Origin: Sinomonas mesophila | GTDB taxonomy: Bacteria; Actinomycetota; Actinomycetes; Actinomycetales; Micrococcaceae | Length of the DNA: 64,000 nucleotides | Direction: 5' to 3' | Assembly (NCBI RefSeq): GCF_001999765.1 | Contig: NZ_MTIC01000018.1 | Span: 1-64,000 of the forward strand | In this document: positions 7,245 through 17,037 of the stretch, in pieces | How positions within the stretch are numbered: position 1 is the first letter of the stretch | Layout of the letters: every line of letters starts with the position of its first letter | Program-made: the position numbers and the translations under genes | The notes under the pieces: generated by a model | What the model saw: the letters and a program-made list of their open reading frames with translations, nothing else | The model's database searches: none | What the model was told of the DNA's origin: nothing

Positions 7245-8270
7245 TCAGCCGCCTCCCGCCCGCGGGGCCGCCGTCGAGGCGCCCTCCTCGAAGGTGCACT
7301 TCACGACGCCCTGGGTCATCGGCTCCCCGCGGCCCTCGAGCTGGTCGATGAGCGATTCGACGCCGCGCCGGCCCAGCTCGACGCCGGGCAGGCGCCAGAG
7401 CGTCAGGTGCGGGTCGGTCGAGGCGGCCACGTCCGGGGTCGAGGCGAACAGCACCACGGACAGGTCCTCGGGGATCCGCACCCCGTGCCGGCTCAGCCCG
7501 CTCACGAACCCGAAGACCGCGCTGTCGTTCATGATGACGACGGCGGTCGCGTCCGGCGCCGTCGCGAGCAGCTCCTCAGCGGCGCCCTCGCCCGAGATGG
7601 GCGAGTCCTGGCACGAGAGGTGCACGGCCTCGAGCCCCCGCCGCGCCATCTCCGCCGCGAACGTCTCCCGCGCCCGCACGAGCGGCCCGTAGCCGGCCAG
7701 GGCCAGCTCGGCGCTCCCGTTGTCCAGCAGGCAGATCGTCCGGTGCCCGAGCCCCTCGAGGTAGTCGACGGCGTCGACGAGCGAGTTCTCGAAGTCCACG
7801 TCGACGTACGGCAGCTGCTCGGGGTGCCGCGTGCGGCCGATGAGCGAGAACGGCATCGTCGAGCCGGTGAGCTGCTCGACGCGGGGATCGTCGAGCTGGA
7901 CCTCCATGAGCAGGACGCCGTCGATGAGCCCGTTGGCGATGATCTCCTGCACCTGGTCCGCCTCGTTGCTGATCGGCCACAGCACGAGGCTGTGCCCGAG
8001 GTCCTTGGCCGCCTGCGCCGCCGAGGTGAAGAACTCGACGGCGCTCTCGTGCAGCCGCCGCTGGAGCGCCGGGTAGAGCAGCGCGATGATCCGCGTGCGC
8101 TTGCTCGCGAGCGCCCGGCCCAGCGCGTTGCGCCGGTAGCCGAGCTCGCGCATCGCGTCCTCGACCCGCTGGCGCGTCGCGGCGCTGACGGGCTTGGTCT
8201 CGTTGATGACGAAGGACACGGTCGCGATGGAGACATCGGCGAGCCGCGCCACGTCCCTCATTGTCGGCAT
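7245..8270 (-). CDS. LacI-family transcriptional regulator
   Basis: 341 residues from the ATG at 8270 (MPTMRDVARLADVSIATVSF), the canonical LacI HTH start; a GTG-led extension upstream has no family support. The hinge region reads YRRNALGRALASKRTRIIAL. It is followed by the periplasmic-binding-like effector domain (residues 62-330). The gene is divergent from the sugar operon at 8486-14897, and two LacI-type palindromes lie in the gap. It most likely represses that operon until its sugar or sugar derivative binds. The effector cannot be told from sequence. Confidence 0.9.
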   Translation of the reverse strand: MPTMRDVARLADVSIATVSFVINETKPVSAATRQRVEDAMRELGYRRNALGRALASKRTRIIALLYPALQRRLHESAVEFFTSAAQAAKDLGHSLVLWPISNEADQVQEIIANGLIDGVLLMEVQLDDPRVEQLTGSTMPFSLIGRTRHPEQLPYVDVDFENSLVDAVDYLEGLGHRTICLLDNGSAELALAGYGPLVRARETFAAEMARRGLEAVHLSCQDSPISGEGAAEELLATAPDATAVVIMNDSAVFGFVSGLSRHGVRIPEDLSVVLFASTPDVAASTDPHLTLWRLPGVELGRRGVESLIDQLEGRGEPMTQGVVKCTFEEGASTAAPRAGGG

Positions 8271-8363
8271 GCGTGCCCCTCCCCAACTGTCTACAAGAGT
8301 GCCCACGAGCGGGCGCATCGGACCCAGCCTACGGCCTCGTCCCGACCGCGGCGGCTCCTCCAG

Positions 8364-8445
8364 TAAACCGCTTAACTTTTTCCTTGACAAGCACTTCCGG
8401 GCGCAGGCAAAGTGGTTCACGTCACTCGCGGTTAACCGTTTAAAC
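8364..8445. promoter_or_regulatory. promoter region with two LacI-type operators
   Basis: Two related palindromic sites, GTAAACCGCTTAAC (8363-8376) and GTTAACCGTTTAAAC (8431-8445), match the TTAAnCGnTTAA style of LacI-family operators. Between them lies a -35-like TTGACA (8384-8389). The -10 is not clear. The arrangement suggests repression of the + strand operon and autoregulation of the lacI-type gene. Confidence 0.6.
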
Positions 8446-8485
8446 GGGTGGCCCCCTGCCAGACCTCCACCCCGACAGGAGGACG

Positions 8486-9760
8486 ATGACGTCCCAGCCC
8501 ACTTCCGCCTCTCCGGAGGCCGGCCCAACTGAGCCGAGGCCCCTGCGTGTAGCCCTCATCGGCTACTCCTTCATGGGCTCGATCCACGCACAGGCCTGGA
8601 CGACGGCCCCGCGGTTCTTCGACCTCGGCATCGCCCCGAGGCTCTCCGCGGTCTGCGGCCGGGACGCCAGCGCCGCACAGCAGTTCGCCGCAAAGTTCGG
8701 CATCCCGCGCGTCGAGACCGACTGGCGCACCCTCGTCGAGGACCCCGAGATCGACGCGGTCGACATCTGCACCCCCGGCAACCTGCACGCGCCCATCGCG
8801 ATCGCGGCCCTCGAGGCCGGCAAGCACGTGCTGTGCGAGAAGCCGCTCGCGAACTCGGTCGAGGAGGCCGAGCGGATGGCCCTCGCCGCCCGGGACGCGA
8901 GGGCACGCGGCGCTCTGGCGATGGTCGGCTTCTCCTACCGGCGGACCCCGGCCCTGGCCTACGCCCGCGAGCTCGTGCGGGAGGGCCGGCTCGGCACGAT
9001 CCGCCATATCCGGGCGCAGTACCTCCAGGACTGGATCGTGGACGAGGACTTCCCGCTCGTCTGGCGGCTCGAGAGGGACAAGGCCGGCTCGGGCGCGCTC
9101 GGCGACATCGGCGCGCACATCCTCGACCTCGCCCAGTACGTCAGCGGCCATCGCATCGTCGGCGTGAGCGCCCTGACCGAGACCTTCGTCAAGAGCCGCC
9201 CGCTGCCGGCGGCCTCGAGCGGCCTCCAGGCAGTCGGCCTCCACGCGAGCGGCGCGCACGACGGCGGGCGGGGCGCCGTGACGGTCGACGACGCCGCCGT
9301 CGTCATCGCCCGCACCGACGAGGGCGCGCTCGCGACGTTCGAGGCGACCCGCTTCGCGACCGGCCGCAAGAACGCGATCCGGCTCGAGCTCAACGGCTCG
9401 AAGGGCTCGCTCGCGTTCGACTTCGAGAGCCTCAACGAGCTGTGGCTGTACGACGGCGTCGACCCGGCCCCGTCCGCGGGCTTCCGCCGGATCCTCGTCA
9501 CCGAGCCCGAGCACCCCTACGCGGGCGCCTGGTGGCCGGCCGGCCACGGGCTCGGCTACGACCACTGCTTCGTCCACGAGGTCGCCGACTTCGCCCGGGC
9601 CATCGCCCGCGGCGAGCAGCCCGAGCCCTCGTTCGGCGACGGGCTGCAGATCCAGCGCCTCCTCGAGGCCGTCGAGGACAGCGCCGCCGGCCGCGCGCAG
9701 TGGCGCGATGTCGCGACCAGCGACGTCCCGGCCGGAAATGCAGCAACCGTCGGCGCGTAA
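8486..9760 (+). CDS. Gfo/Idh/MocA-family oxidoreductase
   Basis: 424 residues with a GGAGG ribosome binding site. The N-terminal Rossmann fold starts RVALIGYSFMGSIHAQAW. The family EKP motif (CEKPLANSVEEAE) is near residue 117, and the C-terminal alpha/beta domain follows with GALGDIGAHILDLAQYVSG. Family members oxidise or epimerise sugars with NAD(P). It is the first gene of the LacI-regulated operon, followed by an ABC importer. It most likely oxidises the imported sugar or inositol-like substrate; the exact substrate is unknown. Confidence 0.9.
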   Translation: MTSQPTSASPEAGPTEPRPLRVALIGYSFMGSIHAQAWTTAPRFFDLGIAPRLSAVCGRDASAAQQFAAKFGIPRVETDWRTLVEDPEIDAVDICTPGNLHAPIAIAALEAGKHVLCEKPLANSVEEAERMALAARDARARGALAMVGFSYRRTPALAYARELVREGRLGTIRHIRAQYLQDWIVDEDFPLVWRLERDKAGSGALGDIGAHILDLAQYVSGHRIVGVSALTETFVKSRPLPAASSGLQAVGLHASGAHDGGRGAVTVDDAAVVIARTDEGALATFEATRFATGRKNAIRLELNGSKGSLAFDFESLNELWLYDGVDPAPSAGFRRILVTEPEHPYAGAWWPAGHGLGYDHCFVHEVADFARAIARGEQPEPSFGDGLQIQRLLEAVEDSAAGRAQWRDVATSDVPAGNAATVGA

Positions 9761-9820
9761 ACGCCGTCGTCCTCACGACATCCCCACTCACACCTGCCCA
9801 CTCTGGCGAAGGAGCCCCCC

Positions 9821-11038
9821 ATGAAGAAGAACGTGACCCGGCTGCTGGCCCTCGCGGCCCTCGCACCCCTGGCCCTCACGGCCTGCGGCGGCGGAGGCCA
9901 GTCCACCGCCGCCGAGGACGTCAAGGAACTGACCGTCCTGGACTACTACAACAACGAGCCGGACAAGTCGCACGTCCAGAAGGCCCTCGACCGGTGCGCG
10001 GGCCAGCTCGGCGTCACCCTCAAGCGCGAGACCACTCCGGGCAAGGACCTCATCCAGAAGGTCCTCCAGCGCTCGTCCTCGCGCACCCTCCCGGACGTGC
10101 TCATGCTCGACAACCCGGACGTCAAGGAGATCGCCGCGACCGGCGGCCTCTCCCCGCTGGGCGACTACGGCGTGGACACCTCGGGCTTCGCGCCGGGCAT
10201 GATCGACGCCGCGACCCTCGACGGCAAGGTCTACGGCCTGGCCCCGACGGCCAACACGCTCGGCCTGTTCTACAACAAGGAGATGCTCGCGGCCGCCGGC
10301 GTCGAGCCGCCCAGGACCTGGGACGAGCTCAAGGCCGCCGCCGCGAAGCTCACCACCGGCGACCGCTACGGCCTCGCGTTCTCCGCGATCGCGACCTACG
10401 AGGGCGCGTGGCAGTTCCTGCCGTTCATGTGGACCAACGGCGGCGACGAGACGGACCTCACGGGCGGCCAGGTCGCCGAGGCCCTCGCATTCACCGACGG
10501 GCTCGTGGCCTCCGGCTCGGCGTCCAAGTCAGTGGTGAACTGGAGCCAGGCCGACGTCCGCGACCAGTTCGCCGCCGGCAAGGCCGCGATGATGATCAAC
10601 GGCCCGTGGCAGATCCCGTCCCTGGCCAAGACCCCCGACGTGAAGTGGGAGGCCGTGCAGGTCCCGGTCAACGAGGCCGGCCAGACGCCCGTCGCCCCGC
10701 TCGGCGGCGAGGTCTGGACCGTCCCGCAGACCGGCAGCAAGGCCAAGCAGGCCAAGGCCGCCGAGCTCGTCGAGTGCATCGCGAGCGACGAGAACCAGCT
10801 GGCCCTGGCCAAGGAGCGCTTCGTGGTCCCGACACGGACGGCCCTCGGCGCAGAGTACGCGAAGGCCGTCCCGGAGATGGCCGCGTTCACCGAGCAGGTG
10901 GCCAACGCCCGCTCGCGCACCGGCAAGCTCGGCAAGGACTGGCCCAAGGCCGCGACCGTCATGTACACGGCGATCCAGCTCTCCCTGACCGACCAGGCCA
11001 CCCCCGAGGAGGCCTTCGCCCGGGCCTCGGCAGGCTGA
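9821..11038 (+). CDS. sugar ABC transporter substrate-binding lipoprotein
   Basis: 405 residues. A lipoprotein signal peptide ends in LTAC, with the lipid-anchored Cys at about residue 22. The family 1 (MalE-type) extracellular binding fold follows, with TWDELKAAAAKL and AAGKAAMMINGPWQIPSL. It is the receptor for the two permeases downstream (CUT1-type importer). No ATPase gene is present in the cluster, so a shared MsiK-type ATPase encoded elsewhere is expected, as is usual in actinobacteria. Confidence 0.92.
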   Translation: MKKNVTRLLALAALAPLALTACGGGGQSTAAEDVKELTVLDYYNNEPDKSHVQKALDRCAGQLGVTLKRETTPGKDLIQKVLQRSSSRTLPDVLMLDNPDVKEIAATGGLSPLGDYGVDTSGFAPGMIDAATLDGKVYGLAPTANTLGLFYNKEMLAAAGVEPPRTWDELKAAAAKLTTGDRYGLAFSAIATYEGAWQFLPFMWTNGGDETDLTGGQVAEALAFTDGLVASGSASKSVVNWSQADVRDQFAAGKAAMMINGPWQIPSLAKTPDVKWEAVQVPVNEAGQTPVAPLGGEVWTVPQTGSKAKQAKAAELVECIASDENQLALAKERFVVPTRTALGAEYAKAVPEMAAFTEQVANARSRTGKLGKDWPKAATVMYTAIQLSLTDQATPEEAFARASAG

Positions 11039-11046
11039 GGCCCGCC

Positions 11047-12018
11047 ATGCCGACACTCGAAACCCCCGTGGCGCCGGGCGGGGTCTCCCCCGCCCGGGCC
11101 GCGGCCCCGCCCGCCAGGGGCGCACGACGGCGGCGGGCCAGCCGGGAGCGCCTCGTCCAGGCCCTCTTCCTCGCCCCCGCTGGCCTCTACCTCGTCCTGT
11201 TCTTCGGCTACCCCGTGGTCAAGAACGTCCTCATGAGCCTGCAGGAGTACACGACCCGGACCTTCTTCACGGGCGAGGCCCCGTGGGTCGGGCTCGCGAA
11301 CTACGCCACCGCGATCGGCTCGAACCTCTTCGGGCCGGCGATGCTCAACACCGCGCTGTTCACGGTCGGCTCGATCGCGGGGCAGTTCGCGATCGGCCTG
11401 GCCCTGGCCTCGTTCTTCCGGAAGCGGTTCCCGCTCAGCGGGTTCCTGCGCTCGATGCTCCTGCTGCCGTGGCTCCTGCCGCTCATCGTCTCGAGCGCCA
11501 CGTGGCGCTCGATCCTGGACCAGGACAGCGGGGTCCTCAACGGCTTCCTCCGCGGCGTCGGCCTCATCTCCGAGCCGATCCCCTGGCTCACGAGCCCCTC
11601 GGTGGCGCTCATCGCCGTCGTCCTCGTGAACATCTGGGTGGGCATCCCGTTCAACGTGACCATCCTCTACGGCGGCCTGCAGGAGATCCCCGAGGAGCTC
11701 TACGAGGCCGGCGCGATGGACGGCGCGACGGGCTGGAAGGCGTTCTGGCACATCACGTGGCCCAACCTGCGGCCCGTGGTGAGCGTGGTCCTCGTCCTCG
11801 GCGTGGTCTACACGCTCAAGGTCCTGGACATCATCCTCGGCCTGACCAACGGCGGGCCCGCCAACGCGACCCAGACCCTGGCCGTGCGCTCGTACCAGGA
11901 GTCGTTCGTGAACTTCCAGTTCGGCGTCGGCGCCGCCTTCTCCAACATCCTGATCCTGATCTCGCTCGTGTTCGCGGTGGTCTACCTCCGCCTCAACCGG
12001 CGCGCGGTCGACGAGTAG
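11047..12018 (+). CDS. sugar ABC transporter permease, MalF-like
   Basis: 323 residues starting eight bases after the binding-protein gene. A Pro/Ala/Arg-rich cytoplasmic N-terminus of about 40 residues precedes six membrane segments beginning LVQALFLAPAGLYLVLFFGY. The EAA loop that contacts the ATPase reads EAGAMDGATGWKAFWHITWP. It pairs with the next permease to form the channel of the importer. Confidence 0.92.
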   Translation: MPTLETPVAPGGVSPARAAAPPARGARRRRASRERLVQALFLAPAGLYLVLFFGYPVVKNVLMSLQEYTTRTFFTGEAPWVGLANYATAIGSNLFGPAMLNTALFTVGSIAGQFAIGLALASFFRKRFPLSGFLRSMLLLPWLLPLIVSSATWRSILDQDSGVLNGFLRGVGLISEPIPWLTSPSVALIAVVLVNIWVGIPFNVTILYGGLQEIPEELYEAGAMDGATGWKAFWHITWPNLRPVVSVVLVLGVVYTLKVLDIILGLTNGGPANATQTLAVRSYQESFVNFQFGVGAAFSNILILISLVFAVVYLRLNRRAVDE

Positions 12019-12029
12019 GGGACCCACGC

Positions 12030-12920
12030 ATGACTGCACTGACAAGCACGCCCGGCCGCGCGCCGTCGTCCGCCGCCCCCTCCGCGCCCTCCTCATCACA
12101 GGCAAGGAGGCGCGCCGACCGGCCCAAGCTGCGGCACACCGCCGTCGGCCTCCTCTTCCTGGCCGTGATGCTGTTCCCGGTCTACTGGATGGTCAACGCG
12201 TCCCTCCAGCCCTCCGGCAACACGCTCACCGCGGACTTCCTGCCGCTCAACCCGAGCTTCGCGGGGTACGAGCGGGCGATCGCGCAGCAGGGGCCGAACC
12301 TCGTCACGAGCCTGCTCATCTCGCTCGGGACCGTGGCGTTCAGCCTCGCCGTCGCGGCCCCTGCCGCGTACATGCTCTCGCAGATCCGCTCGCGCTGGAT
12401 CAGCGTCGCGCTGCTCGCGATCCTCGTCTCGCAGATGATCCCCGGGATCGTCATCGCGAACGCCCTCTACGCCGCCTACAACGACCTCGGCCTGCTGAAC
12501 TCGATCCACGGACTCATCCTCGCCGACGCGACGCACGCGATCCCGTTCGTCATCCTGATCCTGCGGGCGTTCATGATGCGCATCCCGCCCAGCATCGTCG
12601 AGGCCGCGAGGGTCGACGGCGCGGGGGTGGTCCGCGCGTTCGTCTCGATCGTGCTGCCCGTGAGCCGCAACTCGCTCATCACGGCGGGCCTGTTCGCCTT
12701 CCTGTTCTCGTGGAGCGACTTCCTCTTCGCGCTCACGCTCACGACGACGGAGGCCGTGCGGCCCGTGACCCTCGGCATCTACACCTACCTCGGCACGCAG
12801 GTCTCCAACTGGAGCGCCGTCATGGCCACGGCCGTGCTCTCCTCCCTGCCGGCCATCGTGCTGCTCGTCCTCGCGCAGAAGTACATCGCCGCGGGGGCCA
12901 CCGGCGGCTCGGTCAAGTGA
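12030..12920 (+). CDS. sugar ABC transporter permease, MalG-like
   Basis: 296 residues, ATG eleven bases after the previous stop. A disordered Ser/Ala/Pro N-terminus of about 35 residues is followed by six membrane segments and an EAA loop, [20 protein letters not shown]. It ends GGSVK, as MalG-type subunits often do. Second half of the translocation channel with the gene at 11047. Confidence 0.92.
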   Translation: MTALTSTPGRAPSSAAPSAPSSSQARRRADRPKLRHTAVGLLFLAVMLFPVYWMVNASLQPSGNTLTADFLPLNPSFAGYERAIAQQGPNLVTSLLISLGTVAFSLAVAAPAAYMLSQIRSRWISVALLAILVSQMIPGIVIANALYAAYNDLGLLNSIHGLILADATHAIPFVILILRAFMMRIPPSIVEAARVDGAGVVRAFVSIVLPVSRNSLITAGLFAFLFSWSDFLFALTLTTTEAVRPVTLGIYTYLGTQVSNWSAVMATAVLSSLPAIVLLVLAQKYIAAGATGGSVK

Positions 12921-12963
12921 TGCACGACGGCGTCCCTCACCCTTCGAACAAAGGAACCGTTCC

Positions 12964-13743
12964 ATGAACCACAACCACACTCCCCTTCGCGTCACCGTCT
13001 GGGGCGAGAACCGCCACGAGCGCCTCCAGCCCCGCGTGGCGGAGATCTACCCGGACGGCATGCACACCACGATCCGGGAGGGCATCGAGGAGAACCTCGG
13101 GGCGCGGGCCCTGGTCTCCACCGTGACCCTCGACGACCCGGAGCACGGGCTCACCGAGGAGAGGCTGCGGGCCACCGACGTCCTCGTCTGGTGGGGGCAC
13201 GCGGCGCACGCCGAGGTCGCCGACGAGGTCGTGGAGCGCGTCCACCGGCACGTGCTCGCGGGGATGGGCCTCGTGGTGCTGCACTCGGGGCACTGGTCCA
13301 AGATCTTCGGCAAGCTCATGGGCACCACGTGCACCCTGCGCTGGCGCTCCGAGCGGGACCGCGAGATCGTCTGGACCGTCGACCCGACGCACCCCATCGC
13401 GCAGGGCGTGCCGCACCCGTTCATCATCCCGGAGCAGGAGATGTACGGGGAGCACTTCGACATCCCCGCTCCCGACGAGCTGATCTTCCTCAGCACCTTC
13501 TCCGGCGGCGAGGTGTTCCGCAGCGGCTGCACGTTCAGGCGCGGCTACGGCAAGATCTTCTACTTCAGCCCCGGCGACCAGGACTACCCCGTGTACCACC
13601 ACCGGGACGTCCGGCGGGTCATCGCGAACGGGGTCGAGTGGGCCCGGACGCTGCGGCCCGAGCGGACCGACCCCGTGCTCCTGCGCTACGAGACCGAGGA
13701 CTTCTACACCGGCCACGGCTACGAGGGGGCGATGGCGAATTGA
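12964..13743 (+). CDS. ThuA-like domain protein
   Basis: 259 residues. The fold of trehalose-utilisation protein ThuA (class I glutamine amidotransferase-like) is visible: [11 protein letters not shown] at the start, [12 protein letters not shown] near residue 80, [14 protein letters not shown] near residue 105 and [20 protein letters not shown]-like sequence near the end. ThuA and ThuB (a Gfo/Idh/MocA enzyme) convert disaccharides to 3-keto derivatives in rhizobia, and a Gfo/Idh/MocA gene follows directly here. A 3-keto-sugar pathway is therefore plausible. No glycosidase is present to confirm it. Confidence 0.85.
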   Translation: MNHNHTPLRVTVWGENRHERLQPRVAEIYPDGMHTTIREGIEENLGARALVSTVTLDDPEHGLTEERLRATDVLVWWGHAAHAEVADEVVERVHRHVLAGMGLVVLHSGHWSKIFGKLMGTTCTLRWRSERDREIVWTVDPTHPIAQGVPHPFIIPEQEMYGEHFDIPAPDELIFLSTFSGGEVFRSGCTFRRGYGKIFYFSPGDQDYPVYHHRDVRRVIANGVEWARTLRPERTDPVLLRYETEDFYTGHGYEGAMAN

Positions 13744-14897
13744 GCTTCGCTACTCTGTCTGATCCCTCCGCGCCCGTGCGGGTCGTCCAGGTCGGCGCCG
13801 GCGGGATGGGCCGGGCCTGGCTGCGGCTCCTCGGGGCGTCCGACGACGTCGAGCTGGTCGGCGTCGTCGACCTCAACCCGGCCGCGGCGCACGCGGCCCT
13901 CGCGGACCTCGGGCTCGCCGGGGTCCCGGTCGGGACGAGCCTGACCGAGGTGGCCCGCACGACCCGGCCCGACGCCGTCGTCAACGTGACCATCCCGGCG
14001 GCGCACCACCCGGTCAACGTCGAGGCGCACGGGCTCGGCCTGCCCGTGCTGTGCGAGAAGCCCGCGGCCCCGACCGTCGCGGAGGCGCTCTCCCTCGCGG
14101 CCGTCGCGGAGGCGAGCGGGCAGCTGCTCATGATCAGCCAGTCCCGGAGGTACTTCAACGCACTCGCGGCGTTCCGGCGGCTCGCGCAGGGGCTCGGCGA
14201 GATCGGAATCCTGACCTGCGACTTTTTCAAGGCCCCGCACTTCGGCGGGTTCCGCGAGGAGATGGAGCACGTGCTGCTCGTGGACATGGCGATCCACGCG
14301 TTCGACGCCGCGCGGTATCTCCTCGGCCAGGACCCCGTGTCCGTCTACTGCGAGGAGTTCAACCCGGACTGGAGCTGGTACGCCCACGGCGCCGCCGCGA
14401 CCGCCGTGTTCGAGATGGCCGGCGGGGCGCGCTTCGCCTACACGGGCAGCTGGTGCGCCGACGGGCTCGAGACCTCGTGGAACGGGTCGTGGCGGGTCAA
14501 CGGGGCCGGCGGGTCGGCGGTGTGGGACGGGGCGTCGGCGCCGGTGGCGGAGTTCGCCGCAGGTGCGGGGCGGGCGGACGACGGCGGGCGGCCGGGTCCG
14601 CTGGTCGAGCCGCCGGACGATGGGCCCGAGGAGATCGCCGGGGCCCTCGCGGAGTTCGTGCAGGCGCTACGCACCGGGGAGACGCCCTCGGGCGAGATCC
14701 ACGAGAACGTCCTGAGCCTGGCCATGGTCGAGGCCGCCGTCCGGTCCTCGGAGACCGGGCAGCGGGTGCTCATCGCCGACGTCCTCGAGGAGGCGCGGCT
14801 GGAGGCGCTCGCGGCAGAGCGGATCCCGGCCGCGCGGGAGATCCTCGCGGTTCAGCCGGCCGGGCCGAGCTGGGCGGCGAAGGCCGCGGTGTCGTAG
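13740..14897 (+). CDS. Gfo/Idh/MocA-family oxidoreductase, ThuB-like position
   Basis: 385 residues if the TTG at 13740 is used, which overlaps the ThuA stop as TTGA. A GTG at about 13777 is the alternative. The Rossmann motif reads [16 protein letters not shown] and the EKP motif [15 protein letters not shown], followed by [15 protein letters not shown]. It is the last gene of the LacI-regulated operon. The overlap suggests coupled synthesis with the ThuA-like protein and a joint role in sugar oxidation. Confidence 0.88.
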   Translation: MSFATLSDPSAPVRVVQVGAGGMGRAWLRLLGASDDVELVGVVDLNPAAAHAALADLGLAGVPVGTSLTEVARTTRPDAVVNVTIPAAHHPVNVEAHGLGLPVLCEKPAAPTVAEALSLAAVAEASGQLLMISQSRRYFNALAAFRRLAQGLGEIGILTCDFFKAPHFGGFREEMEHVLLVDMAIHAFDAARYLLGQDPVSVYCEEFNPDWSWYAHGAAATAVFEMAGGARFAYTGSWCADGLETSWNGSWRVNGAGGSAVWDGASAPVAEFAAGAGRADDGGRPGPLVEPPDDGPEEIAGALAEFVQALRTGETPSGEIHENVLSLAMVEAAVRSSETGQRVLIADVLEEARLEALAAERIPAAREILAVQPAGPSWAAKAAVS

Positions 14898-14973
14898 TAG
14901 CGGGCCTTGTCCACCGGCGTCGATGCCCCGATTCTGTTAGTGCGGGGGGCCGACGCGAGGCAGGCGGTGGTCC

Positions 14974-15567
14974 ATGGAACGGAATCTCGGCCTCGCCGGG
15001 GCCACGGTGACGGTCCTGGGCTCGGTGCTCTTCATCGTCGCGGCGTTCCTGCCGATCTCGATGCGGGTCTTCCCCGAGACGTCTCCGGCCAAGAAGCTGG
15101 AGAGCATCGAGGCCGCGCTCGGACAGTGGCAGGCCGCGCAGGTCCTCTTCGGCGCCGGCGCGGTGGTCACCGTGCTCGGTATCGCCCTCTACGCGATGTC
15201 TTTGCGCAGGGAGGCTTTTGCCCCCCTCGTCTGGACGAGCGTGGCCCTGCTGGCTCTGGCAGTCGTCCCCTGGCTGTGGCAGGTCGTCGCCCGCGCGGCG
15301 GATCCTGAGCGGTTCGCCCAAGGCCGGTCCCCCACATGGGCGTACCTGGCCTCCTTCCTCGTCACGGAAGCGGGCCTGGCCGCCCTCGGCATGGCGCTGC
15401 TGTCCTCGCCGCTTCCGGCCTGGCTCGGCTGGGCGCTCATCGTCTACGTGGCCCTCCTCGCCGTCCTCACCCTGGTCTTCCGCGACATGCCCCCGTTCGC
15501 CTTCTACCTTGCGACGCTCGTTGTCGGAGTGGTCCTGCTGTTCCGGTCCGGGGCGTCGTCCGCCTGA
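14974..15567 (+). CDS. hypothetical membrane protein
   Basis: 197 residues with about six membrane segments: NLGLAGATVTVLGSVLFIV at the start, pairs near residues 55-75 and 80-100, and a hydrophobic C-terminal half. No catalytic motif is visible. It stands alone between the sugar operon and the convergent deaminase gene, whose stop codon directly abuts its own (15565-15570). Function unknown. Confidence 0.65.
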   Translation: MERNLGLAGATVTVLGSVLFIVAAFLPISMRVFPETSPAKKLESIEAALGQWQAAQVLFGAGAVVTVLGIALYAMSLRREAFAPLVWTSVALLALAVVPWLWQVVARAADPERFAQGRSPTWAYLASFLVTEAGLAALGMALLSSPLPAWLGWALIVYVALLAVLTLVFRDMPPFAFYLATLVVGVVLLFRSGASSA

Positions 15568-16575
15568 TCAGGCGCCGTCGGCGGCCTCCCAGGTGTCGAT
15601 GTCGGCGAGGAGCTCCGCCTGCCGCTGAGCGGAAGCGAAGCTCGCCGTGACCGAGTTGCGGGCCAGGGTCGCGAGGTCGCCGCGGGAGAGGCCGAACTGC
15701 TCGGCGACGGCCTGGAGGTTCTGGCCCGCGTAGCCGCCGAAGTATGCCGGGTCGTCCGAGTTGACGGTCACGTGCAGGCCCGCGCTGAGCATCTCGGGCA
15801 GCGGGTGGACGGCGAGCGTGTCGACGGCGCGGAGCCGCACGTTGGAGAACGGGCACACCGTGAGCGGGACGCGGTGCTCGACGAGGTGCCGGACCAGCTC
15901 GGGGTCCTCCAGCGAGCGGATCCCATGGTCGATCCGCTCGGCGCCGAGGTCGCGCAGGGCGCCCCACACGTACTCCGGGCCGCCCTCCTCCCCCGCGTGC
16001 GCGACGGCGTGCAGCCCGAGTGCGCGGGCCTCGGCGTAGATCGCGGCGAACTTCCCCGGCGGGTTGCCCACCTCGGCCGAGTCGAGCCCGACGCCGACGA
16101 TCCCCGCCAGGTCCCTCCTCGCCTCGGCCCACACGGCCTCGGCCTGCTCGACCGGGGCGTCGCGGAGGAACGAGAGGATGAGCGAGCCGCTCACGCCCAG
16201 GCGCGCGGCGTCGTCGACCGCGTCCCGCAGCCCGCCCACGACGTCCGCGTACGCGACCCCGCGGGAGGTGTGCGCCTGGGCGTCGAAGAACAGCTCGGCG
16301 TGCCGGACGCCCTCGGCGGCCGCGCGCTCGAAGTACGCCGCGGCGAGGTCGCGGAAGTCCTCGCGCGTGCGCAGGACGTCCATGCACGCGTAGTAGAGGT
16401 CGAGGAACGACTGCAGGTCCGTGAACGAGTACGCCGCGCGCAGCTCCTCGACGGAGCCGAACGGGAGCGTGATGCCGTTGCGGGCGGCGAGCTCGAACGC
16501 GAGCTCCGGCTCGAGGGTGCCCTCGATGTGCAGGTGGAGCTCGGCCTTGGGCAGGAGCAGGGCGTCGGCGGTCAT
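15568..16575 (-). CDS. adenine deaminase (adenosine deaminase superfamily)
   Basis: 335 residues from the ATG at 16575 (MTADALLLPKAELHLH). The metal-binding HLH near residue 14 is followed by IEGTLEPEL rather than the LDGS of true adenosine deaminases. ELFFDAQAHTSRGV and VNSDDPAYFGG are hallmarks of the Aah1-like adenine deaminase subgroup, which converts adenine to hypoxanthine in purine salvage. The catalytic HAGEE is present near residue 190. Adenosine deaminase activity cannot be excluded. A longer in-frame upstream extension has no family support. Confidence 0.85.
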   Translation of the reverse strand: MTADALLLPKAELHLHIEGTLEPELAFELAARNGITLPFGSVEELRAAYSFTDLQSFLDLYYACMDVLRTREDFRDLAAAYFERAAAEGVRHAELFFDAQAHTSRGVAYADVVGGLRDAVDDAARLGVSGSLILSFLRDAPVEQAEAVWAEARRDLAGIVGVGLDSAEVGNPPGKFAAIYAEARALGLHAVAHAGEEGGPEYVWGALRDLGAERIDHGIRSLEDPELVRHLVEHRVPLTVCPFSNVRLRAVDTLAVHPLPEMLSAGLHVTVNSDDPAYFGGYAGQNLQAVAEQFGLSRGDLATLARNSVTASFASAQRQAELLADIDTWEAADGA

Positions 16576-16639
16576 GGGCTCTACCCTCGCACACGTTCCT
16601 GGCGGGACTTCCGGAGGAGGACGTGCGCCCCGAGGACCT

Positions 16640-16987
16640 TCAGGTCCTCCTGCGCAGCCAGCGGGCGAGGAAGGCGGCTTCGACGGCGGCGTCCAGCAGG
16701 AAGACCTTGCTGATCCTGCCCCGCAGCGCATAGAACACGTCGATGGAGCCCAGCGCTCCGGCGGTCCCCGTGCCGAGGCGCCGCGCCTGCTCCAGGCTCT
16801 CCGGGGTCTCCTTGGCCCGCAGCTGTGCGTAGCCGATGACGGCGATGAGCAGGCCTGCCGCGCGGACCAGCCATGTGTCGGTCTTCGGCCCCGACACCGC
16901 CTCGAAGCTGCGCATGTGCAGCAGCGGCCATATGCCCGTGACCAGGTAGAACGCACCCTGCAGTCGGGACGTCGACAGCTCTCGCAT
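16640..16987 (-). CDS. small membrane protein
   Basis: 115 residues with three to four hydrophobic segments (GAFYLVTGIWPLLHM; WLVRAAGLLIAVIGYAQL; AAVEAAFLARWL). It resembles the short actinobacterial membrane proteins that begin with a YLVTGIWPL segment. It lies between the deaminase and PTS genes in the same direction. Function unknown. Confidence 0.6.
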   Translation of the reverse strand: MRELSTSRLQGAFYLVTGIWPLLHMRSFEAVSGPKTDTWLVRAAGLLIAVIGYAQLRAKETPESLEQARRLGTGTAGALGSIDVFYALRGRISKVFLLDAAVEAAFLARWLRRRT

Positions 16988-17037
16988 CCTCAAACCCCCT
17001 TGGTCAGACCGCAGCCCTGCCTCCCAGTGTGACGCGC

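Noticed and set aside
6291-8366. Very long plus-strand reading frame opposite the LacI-type gene
   Set aside because: Its translation is Arg/Ala/Pro-rich without family features, while the minus strand encodes a textbook LacI regulator.
8833-11046. Plus-strand extension upstream of the first permease
   Set aside because: The upstream part is an out-of-frame reading of the Gfo and binding-protein genes; the permease starts at the ATG at 11047.
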